Positions 1 through 10,752 are shown, counted from the first letter of the stretch. The stretch is 64,000 nucleotides of DNA from Haematobia irritans (GCF_050003625.1 NC_134399.1:149972473-150036472); one strand, 5' to 3'. The notes: generated by a model not told the origin, from the letters alone. Numbers and translations are program-made.

Positions 1-962
1 CACGCTCACAAAAAATTGCTTCTGTAACATATATTCCCAAACATATTTTGCTTCAAGCATATACATTTTTGGGTATTGCCCAAACATTTATATGTTTGAT
101 CTCTTCCAATATATAATATGTTTGAAAGCATATTGGTCTAAACAATATATGTTTGGGTAGTCTGAGTTCCAAACATTTTGTATTTTTGCATCCAAAATCA
201 ATAATGTTGTCTTCCAAAAGACAATATGTTATGATGTGAACATATAATATGTTTGGAAGCATTTTGCACCCAAAAATATTATATGCTTAAAAAAAATTCT
301 CCCAAACAATATTGTGCTCAACATATTATTTATTTATTTATATATTTACAATCATAATGAATTATGAAAATAAACAGGTAATATAGGTGCTAACAACATA
401 GGTTTTCGACCTGAATGCTCAAAATTTTGTTTCTGCCCAATTGTATATTCCCCCACATCTTTCTCACTTCCAGGAGATTTTTTAGTTCTTAGCACCTTTT
501 TCTGTAATACAAACATTGTAGAAGAAATTATTCAATTGTATGATTTTTTTTATTTTAATTTTACCTTTTGCCGGACGGGGATTCGAACAGCGGACCCCAC
601 AGTTTGTAAGGATCAAAGAAGTAGCTGATCAATTGCCCAAGGAAAAATAAAATGTTAATTTTGTAATAACAAGCAACAACCACCAACTTAATTCAATATC
701 GGTCCCTGTTAAATAGCACTCCAAGCTACTAAACACATATATGTTTATAGGCTATTTCTAAATTAATATATGTTTGCACCCAAGCATATTATATTTACAA
801 ACATTTTATGTCCCAAACATAATATGTTCTAACATATTAACATATATGTCCCAAACATGTTATGCTAGTTTATGAATATTATATGCTTGCACTCAAAAAT
901 TTGTGTTCCAAACATATAATGTTTATAGCCAAACATATGAAAAACAGTCTTTTTCATCCGTG
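1..962 (+). mobile_element. M1 MITE, long form, copy 1
   Basis: The first base of the window coincides with the element's terminal CACGCTCACAAAAAA, and the copy ends ...TTTTTCATCCGTG followed by TA. It is nearly identical to 4383-5356. Both ends carry many short repeats built on CATATAATATGTTTGG and CAAACATATATGTTTG. The centre holds unrelated sequence including a tRNA-like stretch near 570-642. No transposase is visible, so it is non-autonomous. It sits in a minus-strand family A repeat that resumes at 963. The CAC...GTG ends and TA duplication suggest Tc1/mariner-type mobilisation, which is inference. Confidence 0.7.
570..642 (-). other. tRNA-like Pol III box region inside M1
   Basis: Read on the minus strand this stretch contains GTTCGAATCCCCG, a good match to the tRNA B box, about 40 nt after CAATTGATCAGC, a weak A-box candidate. 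The T-arm pairing is imperfect, so it is not a functional tRNA gene. A tRNA-derived SINE embedded in the ancestor of the long M1 copies is the simplest reading, because the same stretch recurs in M1 copy 2. Confidence 0.4.
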
Positions 963-1284
963 TATATATCGAGCGATAAATCATAAATAAACTGTTGCGA
1001 AGTTTCCATAAAATTGCTTCAGATTTAATTGTTTCCCATATTTTTTTTTTACTAACATTGTGTTTCACCCTAGTGCATTAGCCGACTTAAATTTTGAGTC
1101 TATAGATTTTGTAGAAGTCTATCAAATTCTGCCCAGATCGAGTGATATTTAAATGTATGTATTTGGGACAAACATTTACATATAGTCCCCAACACATTTG
1201 ACGGATGTGATATGGTATCGAAAATTTAGATCTACAAAGTGGTGCAGGGTATAATATAGTCGGCCCCGCCTTTCCTTACAAGTG
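963..1284 (-). mobile_element. Family A HINE-like element, 5' part, truncated
   Basis: Minus-strand copy of the family A 5' module (the part with CACATCCGTCAAATG and TCGCTCGATATATA), interrupted by M1. The terminal stretch is shortened: the usual GGCGGGGCCGACT motif has lost about 11 nt. It ends at the ACTTGT-like edge. Confidence 0.6.
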
Positions 1285-1458
1285 TTTTACAATATTAACA
1301 CTAAAATTCAAAAATTTCAATAAAAAAAGTCTTAAAATTATGAGAACAAAGTCGAAAATGTTCTTATCGATTATTGAACTCATAGAAGATACAATCCTTC
1401 TTACTTTAGGCGATTTAGTGATTTCCATGTTTCAATAATTTGAAAGTGATATATAGCA

Positions 1459-2023
1459 CACTGAAAAAAAAAGCATACCCGGTTCCAAAGATTTTGTCTT
1501 TACTTTAAAAAATTTGGTATTGATTCCGAGCCGAGGAAGCAAATTTTAATTTTTCGCTTCTTCAGCTTTTGTTTCTTCATATGCTATCAAAGTCCTTTAA
1601 AAACAAGTTAACAACAACTTTAGTTTCGAAATTCAGGCACGACTTTCAGTAGAAATTATGCTATGTTTCAAGTAAAAACGTCTTTAAAATTAAGTGTTGA
1701 AAAACATGTCCTATTTTGGAACGATTTTGTAGCCAAGATGCAAAAATACAACAAATTTAAAGACAATTTCATTAGTGTTAAAGAATTTTTCTGAATTATT
1801 AAAGTCAAGTTGACCTTAGCCCAAAAAATTTTTCTTCCATGTTATGATACCCATTTTTAAGTCCAATCACTTATGTATAAGGACAACACAACTTAAATTT
1901 AAGACTTTTGGACAAAGAAAAAAACTTCATGTTAGAGAAATGCGCCTTCTACGCTAAGCAAAATTTGCATTCGTATTTTAAGGACATGACATCTTTGGCC
2001 TCACGACAATATTTTTTTCAGTG
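1459..2023 (+). mobile_element. E MITE, full-length copy
   Basis: Bounded by CACTGAAAAAAA at the left and TTTTTTTCAGTG at the right, a perfect 12-bp terminal inverted repeat, followed on the right by TA. Diverged relatives occur at 14260-14901, 18690-19058, 19891-20120 and 23100-23513. Members share an internal GATTCCGAGCC segment and an ATTATGCTATGTTTCAAG segment. No coding capacity is seen. Confidence 0.7.
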
Positions 2024-3187
2024 TATATAATAGATCCCATTTTAGGACCTATAGTATTGCCAATAAGAAATTTAGTATACGAAATCCTTACGTCTACATA
2101 CCTGGCATTGAATATGGAAAACTAACCGAATCCTTGTTATATAACTCATCCTAAAATTAAAATATACCTGTGATGCCAATGATATAGTCTTAAATTTTAT
2201 GAATTCCTGGAAATTGATAAGTACTGCACACAAAATATTCATAGACCAAGAGCAACGTTTGTTATACCAAATAACCATTAAATTTCTACTGATTGTTAAG
2301 ATCAGATATTTACAACTTTAAGCAAATACGCACACGTGTTCAGGTTGTTTAAAACACTGAAGTGTAAAACTATATCCACAAGTCTGATCTAATTGAGAAT
2401 CTACCTTTTATCGTATTGTGATGATTTTAGGCATAATAATAAAAAAAATTATTATAATGTCCCAATATAATAAACTGGACGTTGTATCAAAAATATTTTT
2501 TTTAACGAATACCGGGATCATCTATCAATTTTTAAACTCCATTTCCAACAGCATTGCCAGGGAAAATTTTCGGTTTACCGTACTAAAACAAAAAATTCCC
2601 TACATTCCCAAACGACGATCCCTACAATTTCCCTTAAAATAGTTTTCATTAAATTTAAACAAAACTTTTTTTCTGTTAGAAATGTTGAAACAGTATTACA
2701 ACTGAAGAACTAAAATGAAATCTATGCTGGGGATGCTTAAGAAGACTACTACCGCCCTATCAAAAGTCCAAGTGAGATTCATTGCTTCTGATCCGATTTT
2801 TCACCACTTTCGAGTATAAAAATTGTCATTGTTTTTTTCTGGAATGCGAAAACATTTGTCCACCACTGTACTCAATGTATTTAATGATAATTTAGTATTC
2901 CTAGTAATGCAACACCTACACATGCAATTATGCGACATTACATCCTTATTATTCATTCTCTCCGCCAGCTACCTGTAGACACAGATACATTTCTTTCGCA
3001 AAAGGTAAATCCTCTTGAACAGGCAGAAAACTCCTCGAGGGTTAATATTCCAAATTTGGATTGCACATGGATTTTCCTCTTCATTTAAGTATGGTCAGGG
3101 GAAATTTTCCATTTAGTTCAAATACAATTGTCAAGGCAATAAGATCGACTAGGGCTATTATTTCACCGAATTCCTATTGAGAACATA
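2024..3187. other. Unique sequence upstream of the tsg-like gene
   Basis: AT-rich and without recognisable repeats or convincing coding potential; the small ORFs here lack family resemblance. It presumably holds the promoter and 5' UTR of the gene starting at 3188. Two GGA/TTTCC-type motifs at 3069-3077 and 3098-3110 resemble weak Rel/Dorsal sites. No clear TATA box was found. Confidence 0.4.
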
Positions 3188-4033
3188 TTGGAAATGTTGG
3201 TTAAGTTCCTGGCTTACATGGTCGTGTTATCCACCGGTTGTTGGACTATTGCCAGTGGCGAAGGCTGCAATGAATTCGTTTGTGGTTCTGTGGTATCCAA
3301 GTGCCTGTTGACACAAAGTTGCCAGTGCAAACTTTCTGATTGCTATTGCTGCAAGGATTGTCTTAATTGTTTGGGGGACTTGTATACGGAATGCTGTGGT
3401 TGCCTGGATATGTGCCCCAAACACAATGATACCTTAAGTGCATTGGCGCCAAAATCCCAAATTGGTGACTTTGAAGGGGTGCCAGAATACTTTGATGCTT
3501 TGACCGCAGAGGAAGATGAAAGTCAATGGACCACCGTACGTTTTCCTATGCGCAACAGTCTGCCACGTCACTATAACATGGCCAGTGGTACATTTGGTTT
3601 TGGTTTGCCGCATAGTGGGGTCGGTGTATTTGATCAAGAAGGGTCACAAATCCCATTGACAGCGGTTAATTGCACAGTGATTTTCTTGAATTATTGTATG
3701 AATAATAAGAAATGTGCGGATTATTGTGAAAGCATGGTAAGTTTGAACACATCACCCATCTTCGCCACCACAATTCTTAAATTTCATTTTGATTCAATGG
3801 TTCAGGGTTCCAATAGTTATCGTTGGTTTCACGATGGATGCTGTGAATGTGTTGGTGCCAATTGCTTTAACTATGGCATCAATGAGAGCCGTTGTTCCGC
3901 CTGTCCAGAGGATGAAGATGAGGATGAAATGTTTGATGTTGACAGCATGGATGATGCCGCTGATTATGGTGGAGTGAATGGTGGTGATGACATGCCATGG
4001 GATTATGGTGAAGATGAAATGAATTATAATTAA
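3188..4033 (+). CDS. tsg: Twisted gastrulation/Shrew-family secreted BMP modulator
   Basis: Encodes a secreted cysteine-rich protein of the Twisted gastrulation family. In flies these proteins work with Sog and Dpp/BMP ligands outside the cell in dorsal patterning. The N-terminus is a signal peptide (hydrophobic residues about 4-20, ending ...IASGEG). It is followed by a dense Cys domain with the CNEFVCGSVVSKCL and CYCCKDCLNCLG motifs, then a second Cys domain with the RWFHDGCCECVG signature. N-glycosylation sequons are NDT, NCT and NES. The tail is highly acidic (EDEDEDE). The apparent 281-residue frame contains a probable 69-nt intron at 3737-3805; removing it restores the family spacing between CADYCESM and GSNSYRWF and gives 258 residues. 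Start chosen at the first Met; a second Met lies two codons on. It could be the tsg orthologue or its paralogue shrew; the family call is firm, the paralogue is not. Confidence 0.9.
   Translation: MEMLVKFLAYMVVLSTGCWTIASGEGCNEFVCGSVVSKCLLTQSCQCKLSDCYCCKDCLNCLGDLYTECCGCLDMCPKHNDTLSALAPKSQIGDFEGVPEYFDALTAEEDESQWTTVRFPMRNSLPRHYNMASGTFGFGLPHSGVGVFDQEGSQIPLTAVNCTVIFLNYCMNNKKCADYCESMVSLNTSPIFATTILKFHFDSMVQGSNSYRWFHDGCCECVGANCFNYGINESRCSACPEDEDEDEMFDVDSMDDAADYGGVNGGDDMPWDYGEDEMNYN
3737..3805 (+). other. Short in-frame intron of the tsg-like gene
   Basis: Begins GTAAGTTTG and ends TTCAATGGTTCAG directly before GGTTCC. Its length is 69 nt, exactly 23 codons, with no stop, so it looks like coding sequence. 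The 23 residues it would encode fall between two conserved Cys motifs and are unlike the family, which supports removal by splicing. Confidence 0.85.
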
Positions 4034-4168
4034 ATTTTCCAATTTATTCTTTACGTTAGTGCATGCGAATGAGCGTGCATTTGGAACTGTGTCATGGTTT
4101 GGCCAAGTTGCAAGTTATTAGAATTAAGGATGTTAAGTCCCCAGTGATATTTGTTTTGTTATTAGAGT

Positions 4169-4201
4169 AATAAAGTCCATTAAGCTTATATTATAAATAA
4201 A
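4169..4201 (+). terminator. Polyadenylation signals of the tsg-like gene
   Basis: AATAAA hexamers lie at 4169-4174 and 4196-4201, about 135 and 160 nt after the stop codon, in otherwise unique sequence. Either could direct 3' end formation. Confidence 0.6.
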
Positions 4202-4271
4202 AGGAGTATATTCATGTAGATGGGTCGAGAAAAGTCTGAAAGAACGAAATTGATGTAATTGTATGTAAAAA

Positions 4272-5498
4272 ACAAGTAAGGAAAATCTAAAGTCGGGCGG
4301 GGCCGACTATATTATACCTGCACCACTTTGTAGATCTACATTTTCGATACCATATCACATCCGTCAAATATGTTGGAAGCTACACGCTCACAAAAAATCG
4401 CTTCTGTAACATATACTCCCAAACATATTTTGCTTCAAGCATATATATTTTTGGGTATTGCCCAAACATTTATATGTTTGATCTCTTCCAATATATAATA
4501 TGTTTGAAAGCATATTGGTTTAAACAATATATGTTTGGGTAGTCTAAGTTCCAAACATTTTGTATTTTTGCATCCAAATTCAATAATGTTGTCTTCCAAA
4601 AAACAATATGTTATTATGTGACCATATAATATGTTTGGAAGCATTTTGCACCCAAAAATATTACATGCTTAAAAAAAATTCTCCCAAACAATATTGTGCT
4701 CAAAATTTTATTTATTTATTTATATATTTACAATCATAATGAATTATGAAAATAAACAGGTAATATAGGTGCTAACAACATAGGTTTTCGACCTGAATGC
4801 TCAAAATTTTGTTTCTGCCCAATTGTATATTCCCCCACATCTTTCTCACTTCCACGAGATTTTTTAGTTCTTAGCACCTTTTTCTGTAATACAAACATTG
4901 TAGAAGAAATTATTCAATTGTATGATTTTTTTTATTTTAATTTTACCTGCCGGACGGGGATTCGAACAACGGACCACACAGTTTGTAAGGATCAAAGAAG
5001 TAGCTGATCAATTGCCCAAGGAAAAATAAAATGTTAATTTTGTAATAACAAGCAACAACCACCAACTTAATTCAATATCGCTCCCTGTTAAATAGCGCTC
5101 CAAGCTACTAAACACATATATGTTTATAGGCTATTTCTAAATTAATATATGTTTGCATCCAAGCATATTATATTTACAAACATTTTATGTCCCAAACATA
5201 ATATGTTCTAACATATTAACATATATGTCCCAAACATGTTATGCTAGTTTATGAACATTATATGCTTGCACTCAAAAATATTGTGTTTAAAAATTTGTGT
5301 TCCAAACATATAATGTTTATAGCCAAACATATGAAAAACAGTCTTTTTCATCCGTGTATATATAAAGGTTTGTCCCAAATACATAAATTTAAATATCACT
5401 TGATCTGGACAGAATTTGATAGACTTCTACAAAATCTATAGACTCAAAATATAAGTCGGCTAATGCACGAGGGTGGAAAACAATGTTAGTAAAAAAAC
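4272..5498 (+). mobile_element. Family A element 5' module, split by M1
   Basis: Starts ACAAGTAAGG and carries the GGGCGGGGCCGACTAT motif and CTGCACCAC subterminal motif. It is interrupted at 4382 by M1 copy 2 and resumes at 5357 with TATATAAAGGTTTGTCCC. It stops where a family D 5' end begins, so it lacks the central array and 3' end. Confidence 0.75.
4383..5356 (+). mobile_element. M1 MITE, long form, copy 2
   Basis: Begins CACGCTCACAAAAAA and ends TTTTTCATCCGTG, flanked on both sides by TA. It is very similar to copy 1 throughout, with small indels, including a short extra stretch near 5277-5295. It is inserted inside a plus-strand family A element, so it is younger than that copy. The tRNA-like stretch is at 4949-5022. 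Confidence 0.8.
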
Positions 5499-5734
5499 AA
5501 GTAAGTAAAGTCTAAAGTCGGGCGGAGCCGACTATATTATACCCTTCACCACTATGTTGACAAACATTTGTGTTACCATCTCAACTACTTAAAATTTGCT
5601 GGGAGCTACATAAAAGTTTGCATTTCCAGATACAAATACTTTTATTGGAAACAATTTTTTGTACTTCTACAAAAACTCTAGAAATAAAATTTAAATCGGC
5701 TAACGCCCTGGGATGAAACAAAATGTTAGTAAAA
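5499..5734 (+). mobile_element. Family D element, 5' module only
   Basis: Starts ACAAGTAAGTAAAG, has GGGCGGAGCCGACTAT and then ATACCCTTCACCACTATG, the family D version of the subterminal motif. It ends where the next ACAAGTAAGG of family A starts. Confidence 0.65.
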
Positions 5735-6608
5735 ACAAGTAAGGAAAGTCTAAAGTCGGGCGGGGCCGACTATATTATACCCTGCACCACTTTGTAGATC
5801 TAAATGTTCGATACCATATCACATCCGTTAAATGTGTTGGGGGCTATATATAAAGGTTTTAAATATCACTCGATCTGGACAGACTTTGATAGACTTCTAC
5901 AAAATCTATAGACTGAAGATTTAAGTCGGGTAATGCACTAGGGTGGAACACAAAATTAGTAAAAAATATGGGAAACGTTTAAATCTGAAGCAATTTTAAG
6001 GAAACTTCGAAAAAGTTTATTTATGATTTATCGCTCGATATATATGTATTAGAAGTTTAGGAAAATTAAAGTCATTTTTACAACTTTTCGACTAAGCAGA
6101 GGCGATTTTACAAGGAAAATGTTGGTATTTTGACCATTTTTGTCGAAATCAGAAAAACATATATATGGGAGCTGTATCTAAATCTGAACCGATTTCAACC
6201 AAATTTGGCACGCATAGCAACAATGCTAATCCTACTCCCTGTGCACAATTTCAACCAAATTGGGGTAAAACTCTGGCTTCTGGGACCGTATTAGTCCATA
6301 TCGGGCGAACGATATATATGGGAGCTATATCTAAATCTGAACCGATTTCTTCCAAAATCAATAGGGATCTATTCTGAGCCAAAACACATACTTGTGCCAA
6401 ATTTGAATTCGATTGGACTAAAACTGCGACCCAGACTTTGATTACAAAAATGTGTTCACGGACAGACGGACATGGCTATATCGACTCAGGAGCCCACCCT
6501 GAGCATTTTTGCCAAAGACACCATATGTCTATCTCGTCTCCTTCTGGGTGTTGCAAACATATGCACTAACTTATAATACCCTGTTCCACAGTGTGGAGCA
6601 GGGTATAA
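5735..6608 (+). mobile_element. Family A HINE-like element, complete
   Basis: Complete short copy. The 5' module has GGGCGGGGCCGACTAT and ATACCCTGCACCAC, followed by two central units (ATATATGGGAGCTATATCTA repeats). The 3' module carries ACGGACAGACGGACATGG and ends in the stem-loop CCCTGTTCCACAGTGTGGAG then CAGGGTATAA. No ORF. It is joined directly to the next element at 6609. Confidence 0.75.
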
Positions 6609-8155
6609 ATATGGGTTATATGAAGCGAGAGAAATTTTAATGCAATTGTACAAAAGAGGTTTATGATTTTTCAGGCGATACATATGTATTCGAGATATAG
6701 GACAATTTTAGTAATATTTAAAATTTTTGGTACTCAGCAGTGGCGATTTTACAAGGATATTGGTTAGATCTCGCCAAGATATGTGGTCCAGTGTGGGTTG
6801 TGATATATTATTTGGTCTAGTCGGGCGAATTGGAGCCTTATTTAAAACTCATCCGTTCTGTGGAAATTTTGGCATTGCAGTGTGTAGGATATGGCTAAGA
6901 TATGGGGAAATCATCACATAATTTTGTGTAAAGTGGGAGAATTTTGGCCATATTTGTATTCTCTGAGGAATCTATCCAGTCAATTGGAGGAAAATCCCAT
7001 TGAAAATGGGTCTAAAATATCAAACAGTCTACCATATTTCCCCAACTATGGTGTATGTATATATGGGAGCTATATACAATCTGAACCAATTTTGACTAAA
7101 TTTGACATGCACAGTTAGTATAATAATTCTGCTATCTATGCGAAATTTCACGTAAATGGGAGTATAATTTTGGCCCCCCCTGGTCATATGAGTGCAAATC
7201 GGACGGGAGATATATATGGGAGCCATATCTAAATCTGAACCGATTTCAACCAAATTTGCCACAATTACCTATACTACTAAACGTACTCCTTGTGCGAAAT
7301 TTGAAGCAAATCAAATTTCGCACAAAAGCCTGGATTTTGAGGCCATATAATTTCAAATCGGACAAAATATATCCAAATCGGGCGAAAGATATATATGTGA
7401 GCTATATCTAAATCTGAACCGATTTTAGCAAAATTTGACACACTTTACGATACTATTAAACGTACCCCTTGTACAAACTTTGAAGCAAATCACGGCAAAA
7501 CTCTGGCTTTTGTGGCAATATAAGTTCAAATCGGACGAATGATATATATGGGAGCTATATCTAAATTTGAACCGATTTCAATCAAATTTACCAAGCATTG
7601 GTAGAATGTTAATACTACCCTCTGTGCAAAATTTCACGAAGATCGGTAGTAAACTTTGGCCTCTGTGGTCATATGAGTCTAAATCGGACGAAAGATATAT
7701 ATGGGAGCTATATCTAAATCTTAACCAATTTGGCTGATATTTCGCAAGATTTTCCAGATTCATAGAATATTTGGATGTACGGTATTTCAAGAAAATCGGT
7801 TGATAAACACGCTAGCTATGACCACATCGGCAATAAATATATATGGCAGCTATATCTAAATCTGAACCGATTTTTTCCAAAACCAATAGCGATTGTCTTT
7901 GTCCCAAGAAAGGGCCCTATGCCAAATTTGAGGACGATCGGACTTAAATTACGAGCTGTACTTTGTGCACAAAATTACATATACAGACAGACGGACGGAC
8001 AGACAGACAGGCGGACATCGCTAAATCGACTCAGAATTTAATTCTAAGCCGATCGGTGTACTAAAAGATGGGTCTATGACCACTATTTCTTGGCGTTACA
8101 TACAAATGCACAAACTTATTATACCCTGTACCACAGTAGTGGTGAAGGGTATAAA
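6609..8155 (+). mobile_element. Family D element without its 5' end
   Basis: Follows the preceding GGGTATAA directly with internal family sequence (ATATGGGTTATATGAAG), so the 5' module is missing. About six diverged central units, then a GACA/GACG microsatellite near 7985-8014. Ends ACCACAGTAGTGGTGAAGGG then TATAA, the family D 3' terminus. Confidence 0.7.
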
Positions 8156-9043
8156 TATGGGAAACATTTAAATCTGAAGCAATTTTAAGGAAACTTCGCA
8201 AAAATTTATTTAGGATGTATCGCTCGATATATACGTATTACAAGTTTAGGAAAATAAGAGTCATTTTTACAACTTTTCGACTAAGCAGTGGCGATTTTAC
8301 AAGGAAAATGTTGGTATTTTGACAATTTTTGTCGAAATTTGGCACGCAAAGCTACAATGCTAATTTAACTCCCTGTGCAAAATTTCAACTAAATCGGAGT
8401 TAAAAATTGGCCTCTGTGGTCATATGAGTGTAAATCGGGCGAAAGCTATATATGGGAGCTATATCTAAATCTGAACTGATTTCAACCAAATTTGGCACAC
8501 ATAGCTACAATGCTAATTCTACTCCCTGTGCAAAATTTCAATTAAATCGGAGTAAAAGATTGGCCACTGTGGTCATATGAGTGTAAATCGGGCGAACGAT
8601 ATATATGGGAGCTATATCTAAATCTGACCCGATTTCAATAAAATTTGGCACACTTGACTATAGTACTATTTGTTCTTTTTGAGCAAAATTTTAAGCAAAT
8701 TAGGGTAAAACTCTGGCTTCTGGGGCCATATACATCCACATCGGGCGAAATATATATATGGGAGCTATATCTAAATCTGAACCGATTTCTTCCAAAAGCA
8801 ATAGGGTTCTATTCTGAGCCAAAACACATACTTGTGCCAAATTTCAAGTCGATTGGACTAAAACTGCGACCTAGACTTTGATTACAAAAATGTGTTCACG
8901 GACAGACGGACAGACGGACATCGCTATATCGACTCAGGAGCCCACCCTGAGCATTTTTGCCAAAGACACCATGTGTCTATCTCGTCTCCTTCTGGGTGTT
9001 GCAAACATATGCACTAACTGTTCCACAGTGTGGCGCAGGTTGT
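8156..9043 (+). mobile_element. Family A element without its 5' end
   Basis: Begins ATATGGGAAACATTTAAATC immediately after GGGTATAA of the previous copy, runs through three central units and a 3' module with ACGGACAGACGGACAGACGG. The terminal stem-loop is damaged (TGTTCCACAGTGTGGCGCAGG). A family B 5' end starts right after it. Confidence 0.65.
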
Positions 9044-9045
9044 AA

Positions 9046-9500
9046 CAAGTATACACGGCCAAGTTGAATCGTATATACCCTCCACCTTGGATGGAGTAGA
9101 GTAGGTTAGGTGGCAGCCCGATGTATCAGGCTCACTTAGACTGTTCAGTCCATTGTGATACCACATTCTTCTTATCACTGAGAGATGACAATGACAAGGG
9201 ACCTTTTTTTTTATAGCCGAGTCCGAACGGCGTTCCACATTGCAGTGAAACCACTTACAGAAGCTTTGAAACCCTCAGAAATGTCACCAGCATTACTGAG
9301 GTGGGATAATCCACAGCTGAAAAACTTTTTGGTGTTCGGTCGAAGCAGGAATTGAACCTACGACCTTGTTTATGCAAGGCGGGCATGCTAACCATTGCGC
9401 CATGGTAGCGTTGAAGTTCTACTAAAGGCTGTCTTCCAATATCGAATTACTTGGGTTGTGGTAACACTTGCAAATGGCAAGGTATCTTAAAACTTCTTAT
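9046..9500 (+). mobile_element. Family B 5' fragment split by a SINE
   Basis: ACAAGTATATACGGCC and TATACCCTCCACC identify the family B 5' end. A SINE occupies 9101-9411. Family B sequence resumes with TTCTACTAAAGGCTGTC and the AATTACTTGGGTTG segment, then stops. Confidence 0.6.
9101..9411 (-). mobile_element. tRNA-derived SINE copy
   Basis: Minus-strand copy of the SINE best seen at 54747-55096. At the 5' side it has TGGCGCAATGGTTAGC (A box) and GGTCGTAGGTTCAATTCC (B box). At the 3' end it has GGCTGCCACCTAACC. About 30 nt are missing from the middle near 9173. Inserted in a family B fragment. Confidence 0.75.
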
Positions 9501-9804
9501 TACTTTGGAACCGAACACGCTTTTTTCAATGCACGGGAATTATCACGTTTTAGTTAACATTTCTCTAATATGAAAAAGTTTCCTTGACTTTAATAATATT
9601 TTAGTTAGCGTTAGTTAAAGAAACTTTATACACAAATGAAGCATAAAGGTTTGCTAAATTCGTAATTCCCAAAAAAAATATTTCATAATTACCATAAACT
9701 TCGTATCAACTCAATTTTTTCCTTTCAAATACAAAATTTTCTTTAACAAGAGAAAAAAATTAATTATGTCAATTAATTTCGTTCAATTTGTCGATAAATT
9801 TTTA
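9501..9804. other. E-related degenerate repeat
   Basis: AT-rich sequence sharing segments with E (TTAACATTTCTC, CCTTGACTTTAATAAT) and with 23150-23280 (TTTCTTTAACAAG, GTCGA(T/C)AAATTTTTAC). No coding capacity. Boundaries unclear. Confidence 0.4.
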
Positions 9805-9905
9805 CATGCGCCTTCTGGTGTTCCTTAAGGCAGTCATCTTGGACCTTTATTGTTCTGTTTATTTATAAATGACCTTCCATGAGCAATTCGATTTGGTAAT
9901 ATACT
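9805..9905 (+). pseudogene. Non-LTR reverse transcriptase fragment
   Basis: Translation gives APSGVP-stop-GSHLGPLLFCLFINDLP, the RT palm region leading to the catalytic YADD box. A premature TAA replaces the Gln of GVPQG. The reading ends ...ILLYAG, where it is fused to a family B-like 3' edge (GAACTTACGGCC). A dead fragment of a Jockey- or CR1-type LINE. Confidence 0.65.
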
Positions 9906-10223
9906 TTTGTATGCTGGCCTGACCGAACTTACGGCCTTATATACTTGTTTGTGCTTCTGTATTATGCTCTAAATAATATTTAAATAATAATAAACCTATA
10001 ATTTGTAATTTAATAAAATATATGTATCTTCTTTTCAATTCGATTGGGGGTATTAATATTGTTGCGTGGTACAATCGAATAACGAAGTCACCCATAACCT
10101 ATTTCATCGGCTGACACAACCAACACCAGAAGTGGTATTAGTTGCATCTCCCATCATTCGATTGTGTCGACCGAATTAGTTAGGTGACACAACTGCCAAC
10201 AGATAGTTGCTGCAACTTCTAAA
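9906..10223. other. No recognised feature
   Basis: AT-rich sequence followed by a mixed-composition stretch (10050-10210) that contains repeated CGATTG/TTCGATT words. No coding or repeat assignment was possible. Confidence 0.3.
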
Positions 10224-10451
10224 ATGAGGTTGGCAATAAATTCGATTATCACAACCAATCTGCATTCTCTGTGCAAATCTAAAAAAAAATTCCTTGCTAG
10301 TAAGCGTTTTACCTCAAATGAAGATGCAATTACAGTTGTAAACCACTATTTTGAAGACCTTGAGGAAAACTATTTTAATCAAGGGATAGAATTGCTAGAA
10401 AAGCGTTGGACTAAGTGTATTGAAGTTTCAGGAGATTATATAGAAAAATAA
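10224..10451 (+). pseudogene. C-terminal fragment of a mariner transposase
   Basis: The 75-residue frame ends in a typical mariner C-terminus: RFTSNEDAITVVNHYFEDL, then ELLEKRWTKCIEVSGDYIEK and stop. It lacks the catalytic Asp residues and the N-terminal helix-turn-helix. The subfamily differs from the Himar-like copy at 11689, whose C-terminus ends LEGRYNRCIALEGKYVE. No terminal repeat was found on either side. Confidence 0.75.
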
Positions 10452-10699
10452 AAATATTTTTGAGAAACTAACCGTTCTCTTTCATCGATAGACCGCCCTC
10501 GTAGTTCGCTAAAATGTCTTTATTTTAATGAAGCCACATTTTTGGCTCGGAATCAATACCAAAATCCTTAGGGAAATGTCAAAATCTTTGGATCCATGTA
10601 AACTTTTTTTAAGTGTATATTTCGTTTCATCATTTTCCTCCATTTGTTGTTTAAAAAAAGCACCCCCATATGAAAATTGAAAAACATCAATACAGATAT

Positions 10700-10705
10700 T
10701 TTATT
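10700..10705 (-). terminator. Polyadenylation signal of the K/N-rich gene
   Basis: AATAAA on the minus strand, 48 nt beyond the stop codon at 10753. Suitable spacing for a compact transcript. Confidence 0.55.
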
Positions 10706-10752
10706 TAGATGATTTTATCATTAGGGTTGTACATTAAAATTATAGCCATAAA

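Noticed and set aside
2418..2642. A 74-residue plus-strand protein upstream of tsg
   Set aside because: AT-rich chance frame without signal, domain or homologue pattern.
3227..3637. Minus-strand frames opposite the tsg-like gene
   Set aside because: Shadow frames of the strongly conserved plus-strand coding sequence.
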